This document shows positions 52,331 to 60,724 of a stretch of DNA of 64,000 nucleotides, one piece after another (within the stretch, counting starts at the first letter, position 1; each line of letters begins with the position of its first letter). This DNA comes from Eutrophovita sp913057845 (lineage in GTDB: Bacteria > Pseudomonadota > Gammaproteobacteria > Burkholderiales > Eutrophovitaceae). Both the position numbers and the translations under genes were made by a program. The notes under the pieces are model-generated. The model did no database searches. It was given only the letters and a program-made list of their open reading frames with translations, and had not been told where the DNA came from. The DNA lies in contig CAWUVH010000004.1 of NCBI GenBank assembly GCA_963925895.1, positions 76,279-140,278 of the forward strand. Reading direction: 5' to 3'.

Positions 52331-52357
52331 AGTCATCTGTCCTAGCAACAGATGACT
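52331..52357 (+). repeat. 10-base-arm hairpin just before mltG
   Basis: AGTCATCTGT and ACAGATGACT are perfect arms with a seven-base loop. The stem ends against the GGGG ribosome site and the GTG start of mltG is 9 bases beyond it. There is no T run, so a translational or mRNA-stability role is more likely than termination. Confidence 0.75.
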
Positions 52358-52365
52358 GGGGTAAC

Positions 52366-53361
52366 GTGGCGAATTTAAAAAAAATATTTATCAGACTAGC
52401 CCTCGGCGCCGGCGTCCTTATTGGACTCTTCGTGGGTTGGATACTATTTGTTGGTTTAAGCTCTGTCGAGCTTGAAGAACCCACAACGCTGACCATTGAG
52501 CGGGGTGCGACATTAGGCGTCGCGGCAACCACGTTGGCAGATAACTCGATCATTCATGATGCACGATCCTTCCAGCTCTTAGCCCGATTTTTTGGTATGG
52601 GTTCAGACATCAAGGCAGGAAAATACGAATTTAAAGACGGTGTGACGGGATTTCAAGTCCTGCAAAAAATTTATCGCGGCTACTTTGCAAAAAACCGTTT
52701 GCGAATCCAAGAGGGTTGGACCTTCACCGATCTACGAAAAGCGTTGGATGACCACGATGCGATTCTTCACAGCAGCGCGGGTTGGAGCCAAAATAAAATA
52801 CTCGACTACTTGAACATTTCTTATGAACATCCTGAGGGATTGTTTTTTCCGGATACATACATTTTCTCTGGAGGAACGAGTGACCTTGAGATGTTGAAAA
52901 TTGCTCATGAGAAAATGAACCAAGTACTCGAGCAAGAGTGGCGCAAACGCAATATTAAAGTACGTTTTAAAGATCCCTACAACGCACTTATTCTCGCATC
53001 AATCATTGAAAAAGAAACGTCACTCGTAATAGAAAAACCAATAATTTCTGGTGTATTTATGAATCGATTAAAGACGGGAATGCGTTTACAGGCAGATCCA
53101 ACTGTGATTTATGGTCTTGGGGATAACTTCGATGGTGACATACGCTATAAAGACCTCAAAACCGATAATCCCTACAACACCTACACCAGAAACGGCTTAC
53201 CCCCATCACCGATTGCGCTGCCTAGTCGGAGCTCTATTCACGCTGCGCTGAACCCTGCGGAAACCAGTTCACTGTATTTTGTCGCAAAAGGGAACGGTAG
53301 ACACCAGTTCTCTGATAACCTTAGAGACCACAATAGAGCCGTGAGAAAATACCAACGCTAA
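52366..53361 (+). CDS. mltG: endolytic murein transglycosylase MltG
   Basis: A 331-residue inner-membrane enzyme that cuts nascent glycan strands and so sets their length. One membrane segment is near residues 10-28. The catalytic Glu is in ILASIIEKETSL; GLFFPDTY and MRLQADPTVIYG are further family motifs. Start is GTG 52366. tmk follows after 14 bases. Confidence 0.95.
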   Translation: MANLKKIFIRLALGAGVLIGLFVGWILFVGLSSVELEEPTTLTIERGATLGVAATTLADNSIIHDARSFQLLARFFGMGSDIKAGKYEFKDGVTGFQVLQKIYRGYFAKNRLRIQEGWTFTDLRKALDDHDAILHSSAGWSQNKILDYLNISYEHPEGLFFPDTYIFSGGTSDLEMLKIAHEKMNQVLEQEWRKRNIKVRFKDPYNALILASIIEKETSLVIEKPIISGVFMNRLKTGMRLQADPTVIYGLGDNFDGDIRYKDLKTDNPYNTYTRNGLPPSPIALPSRSSIHAALNPAETSSLYFVAKGNGRHQFSDNLRDHNRAVRKYQR

Positions 53362-53375
53362 CAACGAGAGTACAC

Positions 53376-53993
53376 GTGACTAAAGGCCTTTTCATTACAT
53401 TTGAAGGTGTAGATGGGGCAGGGAAAAGCACCCAGCTGGACTACGCCGTTAATTACCTTCGGGATCGTAAGACAGACCTTGTTCAAACTCGTGAACCAGG
53501 CGGAACACCGCTTAGCGAACAGCTACGAGACATGATCTTAGGCGCTACAACACCTCTAGATTCGGACACTGAAGTGCTTCTGATGTTTGCTGCGAGAAAA
53601 GAACACATCGCGCGTGTCATCAAACCGGCTTTAGACTCTGGAGCCCTAGTCATTTGTGATCGCTTTACTGACGCCACATTCGCCTACCAAGGCGGCGGCT
53701 CTGGTGTTGATCCATCACGCATCGAAATATTGGAGCACTGGGTTCAAGGAACACTTCAACCCGATCTAACACTATTCTTTGATCTGCCGATTGAAATAGC
53801 GCAACTGCGTATGAGTCATCGCGCCAAAGATCGTTTTGAATCCGAAGCCATAGATTTCCATGAACGTGTTCGCCAAGCCTACTTAGATCGGGCAAAGAAA
53901 GATCCTGCGCGCGTAAAAGTCATTGACTCTTCAAAATCAAAAAATCAGATTCGCCTACTCGTTCAAAACGAGCTGGATCAAATATGCAGTTAG
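53376..53993 (+). CDS. tmk: thymidylate kinase
   Basis: A 205-residue kinase making dTDP from dTMP. The P-loop is FEGVDGAGKST near residues 8-18, DRFTDATFAYQGGG is the DR motif, and REPGGTPLSE lies between them. GTG is the start. It overlaps holB by 10 bases. Confidence 0.97.
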   Translation: MTKGLFITFEGVDGAGKSTQLDYAVNYLRDRKTDLVQTREPGGTPLSEQLRDMILGATTPLDSDTEVLLMFAARKEHIARVIKPALDSGALVICDRFTDATFAYQGGGSGVDPSRIEILEHWVQGTLQPDLTLFFDLPIEIAQLRMSHRAKDRFESEAIDFHERVRQAYLDRAKKDPARVKVIDSSKSKNQIRLLVQNELDQICS

Positions 53994-54991
53994 CTCAGTA
54001 TTCTTGGCTTGATGAGCCTAAGAGCAAACTTGGAACAAATTTACCGCCAGCATTGCTGATGTACGGAGTAGGGGGGGTAGGGAAGCGAACCTTGGCTCTT
54101 CACCTCGCTCAATCCACCCTTTGTGAAAAGGCGTCTTTCTTGAAAGAACCCTGTGGAATATGTGGATCATGCCACCTTTTTCAAGCTGAAACTCATCCTG
54201 ATTTTAAGATGCTCAGTAACGATGAAGCCGACACAAGTGCTGATGAGGACAGTGCCTCCAGTACAAAGAAAGTAAAACAGGTTATCGGTGTGAAAACCGT
54301 CCGAGAATTGGGAGGCTTCTGTTACACCAAGCCTCATCGTGGCCATGCAAAAGTCATTATTATTGATCCGGCTGACAACTTAAATCAAAATGCATCGAAT
54401 GCATTATTGAAAAATTTAGAAGAACCACCCGCATTTCTTCATTTCATTTTGTTGGCCAAGCACTCAGAGTCGTTAATCCCGACCATACTCAGTCGGTGCT
54501 TGAAGGTTCACGTGAGAGCCCCAGAGCTCGCAGTCACCTCAGACTGGTTAAATCGTCAGACGTCTATCAATCAGCTCGAAGAGCATAAGAAAGAACTTGC
54601 CATTCGGCTTTCAGCATGCGCGCCCTTTGCGTCAATGCAGCTGATAGAGGATGAAGCCTTTTTTGTAAATCGAGATAAAATCCTTGCTTTGTTAAGTCAA
54701 GAAGCCGTTAACGCGTTTGCCCTTGCCGCACTTTGCGAAAAAATCGATGCACCGATACTGCAACGTATTTTTTATCCCTTGCTGCATGACTTGCTGATGG
54801 CGGATCTGGGTGGGGATATCGTCTTTCATAAGGATAAAGTGTCAGAGATTCAGCGCATTAAACGTGCGGTGACACCCAAAGCAGTGACACATTGGCAAGG
54901 TAGCTTCAATGACTATCTCAAGTCAGTAAATCACCCGCTTAACCGACGACTGGCCTTAGAAGCACTTTTTTTGAAATGGCCACAAACATAA
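53984..54991 (+). CDS. holB: DNA polymerase III delta' subunit
   Basis: A 335-residue clamp-loader subunit. The AAA+ P-loop-like MYGVGGVGKRTLALHLA is near residue 27, four zinc cysteines occur in LCEKASFLKEPCGICGSC, and NASNALLKNLEEPP is the sensor region typical of HolB. An acidic/serine insert (DEADTSADEDSASSTKK) lies near residue 90, as in some relatives. In Pseudomonas pilZ comes next; here tatD follows directly. Confidence 0.93.
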   Translation: MQLAQYSWLDEPKSKLGTNLPPALLMYGVGGVGKRTLALHLAQSTLCEKASFLKEPCGICGSCHLFQAETHPDFKMLSNDEADTSADEDSASSTKKVKQVIGVKTVRELGGFCYTKPHRGHAKVIIIDPADNLNQNASNALLKNLEEPPAFLHFILLAKHSESLIPTILSRCLKVHVRAPELAVTSDWLNRQTSINQLEEHKKELAIRLSACAPFASMQLIEDEAFFVNRDKILALLSQEAVNAFALAALCEKIDAPILQRIFYPLLHDLLMADLGGDIVFHKDKVSEIQRIKRAVTPKAVTHWQGSFNDYLKSVNHPLNRRLALEALFLKWPQT

Positions 54992-55002
54992 TAACCAACA
55001 CT

Positions 55003-55788
55003 ATGAAAATTATTGATTCGCATTGCCATATCAACTTTCCAGAACTTGGGGAAGATATCGACGGTCTTCTTAAGCGCATGGAAGAGAACGGTGTGTCCAA
55101 GGCCTTATGCGTTTCAGTCGAGTTAGAGAAATTCCCGGAAATACTGGATCTGGCAAATCGATACCCCAATATTTTTGCGTCCGTAGGCGTGCACCCAGAT
55201 CATCAAAATTGTGAAGAACCTACAGTAGAGCAATTAGTCAGATTGTCGAGTCACCCAAAAGTAGTCGCTATTGGCGAGACAGGTCTCGACTACTTCAGAT
55301 CTGAAGGCGATACCGAATGGCAACGTGAGCGTTTTCGAGTTCATATTGATGCGGCCAAGAAAACCCAGAAACCGCTGATCATTCATACGCGAGAAGCAGG
55401 CAACGATACCTTAGACATCCTCAGAGAAAGAGGGCGTGGAGAGGTTAGAGGTGTCATGCATTGCTTCACAGAGACCCTACCATTTGCACTCGCATCAATT
55501 GAACTCGGATTTTTGATCTCATTCTCTGGGATACTGACATTCAAAAATGCTGAGGAAGTTCGCAATGTTGCTAGGACTATACCCCTCGAATCAATAATGA
55601 TCGAAACGGATTCTCCATACTTAGCACCCATGCCACACCGAGGAAAAACAAATGAACCCTCATATGTACGCTTCGTTCTCGAAGAGCTGGCTCGAGTAAA
55701 AGATTTACCTCTGGATGTGGTTGCTCAAAAAACCACTGAAAACTTCCATAAGCTTTTTTTAACAAACCACGCGACACCATCAGCCTAA
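55003..55788 (+). CDS. tatD: TatD-family metal-dependent hydrolase/DNase
   Basis: A 261-residue TIM-barrel hydrolase. DSHCHINFPE carries the first two His ligands, GETGLDYF the Glu, IIHTREAG and MHCFTE further His, and ETDSPYLAP the closing Asp. ATG 55003 is used since the family starts there; an ATG at 54976 within holB adds nine residues. Relatives have 3'-5' exonuclease or D-aminoacyl-tRNA deacylase roles. It ends 9 bases into the opposite-strand channel gene. Confidence 0.92.
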   Translation: MKIIDSHCHINFPELGEDIDGLLKRMEENGVSKALCVSVELEKFPEILDLANRYPNIFASVGVHPDHQNCEEPTVEQLVRLSSHPKVVAIGETGLDYFRSEGDTEWQRERFRVHIDAAKKTQKPLIIHTREAGNDTLDILRERGRGEVRGVMHCFTETLPFALASIELGFLISFSGILTFKNAEEVRNVARTIPLESIMIETDSPYLAPMPHRGKTNEPSYVRFVLEELARVKDLPLDVVAQKTTENFHKLFLTNHATPSA

Positions 55789-56574
55789 TCTATTCTTTAA
55801 TCGCTCCAGCTCGCCCGATATTTTTTTAATACCAGCCATAAGCTCCTGTTTATGACGTTCCTCTGCTTCATCACCTGAGTTTAACGCTTTATTTTCCTTG
55901 TTAACGACGTCAACTACGATAGCAATCAGCATGTTAAGAAATGCGAATGCTGAGAAGAAAATGAATGTGAGGAAATAAATCCAGGCAAGGGGATAAAACT
56001 CCATAACTTCGTACATGACGTCTGTCCAATCTTCAAAAGTCATGACGCGGAATAACGTCAGCATGGACTTGGCGATATCACCCCATAGAAATGGGTTAAT
56101 CGATCCGAATAAGGTCGATCCAATCGCACCATACATATAAAAGAAAATAAACATCAACAAGACTAAATACCCCAACCTTGGGAGAGATTTAAATAGCGCG
56201 TTCAAAAGTAGGCGTAATTCGGGGATAAACGTAATCAATCGCAAAACCCTGAAGATGCGTAATAAACGTCCCACGTAGACCAGGTTTGAACTCTCTAGTG
56301 GGATCAAGCTGCCAATAACAATTATTGCGTCGAAGAGATTCCACGGATCGCGCACAAAACGTTTGAAATCACCCTCTGCAACATAACGAATGATGATTTC
56401 AATCAGAAAAATAACACTGATTAAAATATCAAGATATGACAGTAAATCCTGGTAAGGTTCAAGTTGCCGATAGGTTCTTGCACCCACAGTAAGGGCCGAA
56501 AAAATGATGATAAAAATCATCGAAATTTCAAATATTTTGTGATGCCTTATGTCGATAATTTTTTGTATGATCAT
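55780..56574 (-). CDS. voltage-gated sodium channel homologue (BacNav/ion transport family)
   Basis: A 264-residue six-helix ion channel. S4 carries arginines at 103, 106, 109 and 112 (VGRLLRIFRVLRLI). The pore helix and filter read FRVMTFEDWTD at about 175-185, matching the (T/S)xExW filter of bacterial sodium channels such as NaChBac, with Glu181. S6 contains NMLIAIVVDVV. The C-terminal helix (residues 238-264) would form the tetrameric coiled coil. It probably mediates sodium entry, perhaps for motility or pH homeostasis. It converges with tatD, overlapping 9 bases. Confidence 0.88.
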   Translation of the reverse strand: MIIQKIIDIRHHKIFEISMIFIIIFSALTVGARTYRQLEPYQDLLSYLDILISVIFLIEIIIRYVAEGDFKRFVRDPWNLFDAIIVIGSLIPLESSNLVYVGRLLRIFRVLRLITFIPELRLLLNALFKSLPRLGYLVLLMFIFFYMYGAIGSTLFGSINPFLWGDIAKSMLTLFRVMTFEDWTDVMYEVMEFYPLAWIYFLTFIFFSAFAFLNMLIAIVVDVVNKENKALNSGDEAEERHKQELMAGIKKISGELERLKNRLG

Positions 56575-56678
56575 GGAAGTAAACTAAACTGTAATGTATG
56601 TCGTCATTCTAATTAAAATAGAAAAATATTTAAAAGTTGACGAACATAAGTGAGATAAAAAAATGATTGATTGCTTCA

Positions 56679-57497
56679 ATGATTATTAAACCGCTTAATC
56701 AAAACGTTGGCTGCACCATCGAAGACGTCTCATTGCATTCTGCGAGCCAAGAAGAGCTGCAGCAAATACACGCAGCATGGTTGCAATATAGCGTTGTGTT
56801 TATTAGAAATCAGAGTTTAACCCCATCCGAACAGCTTAAATTCGCCAGTTATTTCGGAGAGCCCGATGTCTATCCATTTTTAGTCGGTTTAGAGGGCCAC
56901 CCTGAAGTCACACGTGTTTTAAAAACACCCAAGGAAACAGAGAATTTTGGTGGCGTGTGGCACACCGATACCATTTATCTCGAGGTCCCTCCAAAAGCCA
57001 GTATGCTCTACGCGATCGAGGTGCCAGAGCAAGGCGGCGACACACTGTTCTCGAACCAATACAAAGCGTATGACAAGCTGTCTAATGACGTTAAAGATCA
57101 CATCAGCTCGTTACAGGCGGAGTCGCGCTCAGATCTAGAAGCAGTTTCTGCCACGCGTTTAAATCGAATTACGGATTCCGGCAAAGCGTCTTCTGTCAGC
57201 TATTCAGCATCACACCCTATGGTTAGAACCCACCCTGATACTGGATTGAAAAGCCTTTATATTAGCCCTGCTCATACCTGTAGCGTAGAAGGGCTCAGCG
57301 AGGAGGGCAGTAGGGCGCTACTCACCGATCTATTTGCACATCAAATGAAAGAGGAGTTCCAGTGTCGTTTCAGCTGGCGAAAAGGGGATTTAGCGCTTTG
57401 GGATAACCGATGCTTATTGCACCTGCCGCTCAATGACTATCAAGGTCAGTTGAGACTACTCCACAGAATAACATTGAAAGGTGATCGTCCGTTTTAA
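56679..57497 (+). CDS. TauD/TfdA-family 2-oxoglutarate-dependent dioxygenase
   Basis: A 272-residue non-haem iron dioxygenase. The iron ligands are His and Asp in VWHTDTIY and the distal His in RLLHRITL; the 2-oxoglutarate-binding Arg is probably near that site. The ATG at 56679 is used in place of TTG 56667. Family members hydroxylate sulphonates, chlorophenoxyacetates or other acids; the substrate is unknown. No sulphonate transport genes are in the window. Confidence 0.85.
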   Translation: MIIKPLNQNVGCTIEDVSLHSASQEELQQIHAAWLQYSVVFIRNQSLTPSEQLKFASYFGEPDVYPFLVGLEGHPEVTRVLKTPKETENFGGVWHTDTIYLEVPPKASMLYAIEVPEQGGDTLFSNQYKAYDKLSNDVKDHISSLQAESRSDLEAVSATRLNRITDSGKASSVSYSASHPMVRTHPDTGLKSLYISPAHTCSVEGLSEEGSRALLTDLFAHQMKEEFQCRFSWRKGDLALWDNRCLLHLPLNDYQGQLRLLHRITLKGDRPF

Positions 57498-57532
57498 TCA
57501 CAAGGCAGAAAAGACGTCTGAGCCGCTAGAAA

Positions 57533-57562
57533 AAGCGGTACGCTCAGCCGAACGTACCGCTT
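57533..57562 (-). terminator. terminator after the minus-strand lipoprotein gene
   Basis: AAGCGGTACG and CGTACCGCTT are perfect 10-base arms with a 10-base loop. Read on the minus strand the stem runs into TTTTTCTAG, a short T run, so it should end the transcript of the lipoprotein gene. It also lies after the dioxygenase gene. Confidence 0.8.
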
Positions 57563-57573
57563 AAGCGTCTCAG

Positions 57574-58143
57574 TTAGGGCTTATCAGAAATTCGGTTCCA
57601 CACACGGTTTGCAAAACCGCTGCCTGATCCGACATTATTAGCAGGAGCAAAATCGGTATAAATTAATTGATCGACACCAATTTCAAAAACCTGCTTTCCA
57701 CCGTTCGCTTCAAATTTAAGTAAGGAGTCAGTTACTTCTGTAACTGTGAATTCTCTAAATTCCGTCCATGGCACTTGATTGGTTTCAGTAGTTACGCCAT
57801 CTTTTGTTTTAAAAGTAGACGCATTGGTGTAGCGATATCCGAAGGTATCTCCAACCAGTTGGTACTCACCCATCCAGGCGAGCGTGGTGAGATTTTTTAG
57901 ATCAATACTGTTATGCATGATAAAAACACTTTTCCCATCGTAAAAAGTGATGCGTCCTTTTACATCAGGTGGGGAAAATTCGTCAGCGCCATCATTCCAA
58001 CTTGCTAATTCATAGGTCCCCTCAAGAAGACGTTCAATCTTATCTTGACGACTCACATCACTATCAGAGGATCCACAGGAAACCAAACTGGACATTACTA
58101 ATGCTCCTAAAAACAAAGACAACACATTCATAGTGCGGCACAT
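57574..58143 (-). CDS. lipoprotein, possibly lipocalin-like
   Basis: A 189-residue lipoprotein. The signal ends in SLVSC with the lipid-carrying Cys at 23. The mature part begins with a Ser/Asp-rich spacer, then LLEGTYELASWN and GRITFYDGKSVFIMHN, a run of beta strands like the opening of lipocalin-like domains, and later FREFTVTEVTDSLLKFE. No family was firmly identified. AGGAG lies about 10 bases before the ATG. A second exported protein lies upstream with a terminator between. Confidence 0.6.
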   Translation of the reverse strand: MCRTMNVLSLFLGALVMSSLVSCGSSDSDVSRQDKIERLLEGTYELASWNDGADEFSPPDVKGRITFYDGKSVFIMHNSIDLKNLTTLAWMGEYQLVGDTFGYRYTNASTFKTKDGVTTETNQVPWTEFREFTVTEVTDSLLKFEANGGKQVFEIGVDQLIYTDFAPANNVGSGSGFANRVWNRISDKP

Positions 58144-58171
58144 ATTCGCATTACTCCTAAATTAAAAGCCA

Positions 58172-58208
58172 TAAAAAAACGGCAGATACGGATTATACCT
58201 GCCGTTTT
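58172..58208 (-). terminator. intrinsic terminator between two exported-protein genes
   Basis: AAAACGGCAG and CTGCCGTTTT are perfect 10-base arms around a 13-base loop; read on the minus strand the stem continues into seven T. It ends the 58231-58725 transcript. Confidence 0.9.
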
Positions 58209-58230
58209 AACTACACTTGAACGGAGTATT

Positions 58231-58725
58231 TTAGTGTTTCATGTCACATTCATAAGCAACGGATACGAACACACCGTCATTCATCATGTACGTTGGCACG
58301 TAAGTACAGGTGCCCATTAAATCTGCAAATTTACCTGATATGCCGCGCATGACACCCTCTCCAGGTCCGGCTACGCCAATCAAACCAACCCGAGTATTTT
58401 CAATTGAGAATTGGTCACCATCTTTATCCTTAGCCAAACACAGTGCATAAAGACTGCTCTCGCCGTTTTTGGTTACGCTGCTGCCCGCGCACTCAAACGC
58501 GATAACTGTACCGTTTGGCATCGGCGCATAAGTGGAGTCAGCGATGTTACCCAATCCTTTAAGTTCAGCAAGTGTATGTTTAATGTCACCTGCCTCGACT
58601 GAATGTAATATAAATTCGCCATTAGAGATTAAAGAAAGTTTTCCTGCTGAATGGCCATGATGCTCAGCGGCAGCAGATGAAATAAAGACAAATAGGCCTA
58701 ATAAAGCTGAAAGTGTGATTTTCAT
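58231..58725 (-). CDS. exported protein, unknown function
   Basis: A 164-residue protein of no recognised family. A clean signal peptide ends in SSAAAEHHGHS, so the mature N-terminus is His-rich and could bind metal. Six cysteines occur in the mature part (FECAG, LYALCLA, GTCTY, YECDMKH). The region VGLIGVAGPGEGVMRGISGKF is glycine-rich and likely a loop or turn in a beta sandwich. It is a single-gene unit with its own terminator. Confidence 0.6.
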   Translation of the reverse strand: MKITLSALLGLFVFISSAAAEHHGHSAGKLSLISNGEFILHSVEAGDIKHTLAELKGLGNIADSTYAPMPNGTVIAFECAGSSVTKNGESSLYALCLAKDKDGDQFSIENTRVGLIGVAGPGEGVMRGISGKFADLMGTCTYVPTYMMNDGVFVSVAYECDMKH

Positions 58726-58907
58726 TGCGATTTGGTATCCATAAGTTAGGTTTAAAAAAAGACATATAGTGTTTTAGTTATTTTATACGACTTTGGCTAA
58801 AACGAGCAAAAAAATGTGGCGGTCAAATTACAATATCGGGCTACAACAAAAAAAATTCCGAGTGAGGTAGAATTTAATTTAATTTGACCAGTATAAGAGA
58901 GAATTTG

Positions 58908-59999
58908 ATGGAAAAACTTACCTTTGAAAGTATTAATGTTCGGGCCTCCGTTGTCCCATTGAGGCGTCCCATTGTCGCAAAAGTTGGCCAGTTCACTGAG
59001 TGGCCATTGATCTTAATCGACGTGCAAACAAAAGAGGGTATTGTTGGACGAGCCTATCTTGAACCGTATATTAAAGATTCCGTTAAGTATATTGCTCCCG
59101 CATTACACGACATGGCAACCAAATTCAAAGGCAGGCCAATTTGTCCTGCCGACATGTACCGAGAGGTAATTGGTTCATTACATCTAATTGGACGGCAGGG
59201 TCTCAGCGTGATCGTGGCAGCTGGTCTTGATATGGCGCTTTGGGATGCACTTGCTAAGTCTGCAAATATGCCTCTAGCTAATTTACTTGGAGGATCCACC
59301 GGTCCTATGAGAGCATATAACACGAATGGATTGTGGCTACTTCCGTTCGACGAGCTAGCTAAAGAGGCTGAAGAATTGGTCAGCGAAGGGGGCTTTAAGG
59401 CGATCAAGATGAGACTAGGACGACCCAAACTTAAGGACGACATAAAAGCGATAGAAATCGTTCGGGAAGCGGTTGGAGAGGATATACATCTGATGGTTGA
59501 CTTCAATCAAGGTCAGACAATCCAAGAGGCAATTACTAGACTTCACGGACTAGATGATCAAGGAATGTATTGGTTTGAAGAGCCCATTGTCTACGATACG
59601 TACGCACAAAACGCACAATTAACCAGAGAAATAAAAACCCCAATATCAATCGGTGAAAATATATATGGGCCTCGTTCATTCCTGGAAGCAATCCAAGCAA
59701 ATGCTGCCGATCTATACATGCCCGACCTCATGAGAATTGGTGGGGTCACTGGTTGGATGAGTGCAGCAGCAATCGCTGGCGCAGCGAACGCGCCATTATC
59801 AAGCCATTTGTATCCTGAGGTATCCGCCCATTTGCTGAAAGCGTCTGAATCCGCGGATTGGTTAGAGTATCGCGACTGGGGAAACCCTTTGATTCAAGAG
59901 CCGTTTGAGGTGAAAGACGGCATGGCTAACGTGCCGAATCGCGTCGGGAATGGAATCGAATGGGACGAGCCAGCGGTGAAAAAGTATCAGTACTTCTGA
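58908..59999 (+). CDS. enolase-superfamily enzyme, mandelate-racemase-like
   Basis: A 363-residue MR/MLE-family protein. The strand-2 base is the Lys of AIKMRLG, metal ligands are Asp in LMVDFNQG, Glu in YWFEEPI and Glu in ISIGENIYG, and the His base is in LSSHLYPEVS, so it has the KxR/K and His dyad of mandelate racemase-type enzymes. GAGAG precedes ATG 58908. It is a different subgroup from the 24.7-kb enzyme. HIT protein follows 13 bases later. Confidence 0.85.
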   Translation: MEKLTFESINVRASVVPLRRPIVAKVGQFTEWPLILIDVQTKEGIVGRAYLEPYIKDSVKYIAPALHDMATKFKGRPICPADMYREVIGSLHLIGRQGLSVIVAAGLDMALWDALAKSANMPLANLLGGSTGPMRAYNTNGLWLLPFDELAKEAEELVSEGGFKAIKMRLGRPKLKDDIKAIEIVREAVGEDIHLMVDFNQGQTIQEAITRLHGLDDQGMYWFEEPIVYDTYAQNAQLTREIKTPISIGENIYGPRSFLEAIQANAADLYMPDLMRIGGVTGWMSAAAIAGAANAPLSSHLYPEVSAHLLKASESADWLEYRDWGNPLIQEPFEVKDGMANVPNRVGNGIEWDEPAVKKYQYF

Positions 60000-60012
60000 A
60001 TTGAGGGAAACC

Positions 60013-60414
60013 ATGATCGAACCTCCTTGTCTGTTCTGTGAACTTCAGACGACAGGGAGTGAACGCATCGTTGCAGAAAATGATTTGGCGTATACCGTCC
60101 GTGATGGCTTTCCAGTAACCGAAGGGCATACCTTATTCATACCTAAACGACATACCCTAGATTATTTTGGTCTAGTCCCTGCCGAGGTGATCGCCATACA
60201 TGAACTGATCCTAGACCAGCGAAAAATCCTACTCGACTCAGACTCCAGCATTGAGGGCTTCAACATAGGCATGAACTGTGGTCAAGTTGCCGGTCAGTCG
60301 GTATGGCACTGCCACGCGCACCTGATCCCAAGACGTAACGGTGACACTGAGTTTCCTAAAGGAGGGGTCCGACACGTAATTCCGTATAAGGGTAACTACG
60401 AGGACTTAAGGTGA
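60013..60414 (+). CDS. HIT-family nucleotide-binding hydrolase
   Basis: A 133-residue histidine-triad protein. The motif is WHCHAHLIPRR near residues 96-106. CLFCEL at the start forms half of a possible zinc site. ATG 60013 has GAGGG upstream; a TTG at 60001 is an alternative. Members hydrolyse nucleoside phosphoramidates or Ap4A-type compounds; the substrate is not fixed. Confidence 0.87.
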   Translation: MIEPPCLFCELQTTGSERIVAENDLAYTVRDGFPVTEGHTLFIPKRHTLDYFGLVPAEVIAIHELILDQRKILLDSDSSIEGFNIGMNCGQVAGQSVWHCHAHLIPRRNGDTEFPKGGVRHVIPYKGNYEDLR

Positions 60415-60724
60415 TGTATCTGCTATTACAATGCTCACTCATATCAAACCAGCCAGTAACCACGCTGTCAGAGCCCTGGAAAAGCAACAAACAACTGTAC
60501 TTCAAACGTCATGCTGTGGCACCGAAATCAGTTTTTTCTCATCGGCATATCAAACTGTTATGAACATCTAAATGTTCCCTTGTGACAAGAGGCAGTTGAG
60601 CCTAAAATTCGCTCTAGAAATCCATTGATTTAAATGAGATATGAAACGTGATTCTCCCAGCGCATATATTCTTGAAATGCAACTGCCGCCAATTGAAGCG
60701 ATTCATTAATCGACGATAAATCAA
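60415..60724. other. 310-base gap before the FecR-domain gene
   Basis: No convincing gene. A 49-codon frame from 60414 overlaps the HIT stop but has no ribosome site or family; a minus-strand 73-codon frame at 60630-60851 overlaps the signal peptide of the next gene. The promoter of the large gene probably lies here; no clear -35/-10 pair was seen. Confidence 0.4.

Noticed and set aside
60414..60563. 49-codon frame overlapping the HIT gene stop
   Set aside because: The ATGA-like overlap is suggestive, but there is no ribosome site and the peptide shows no domain or signal.
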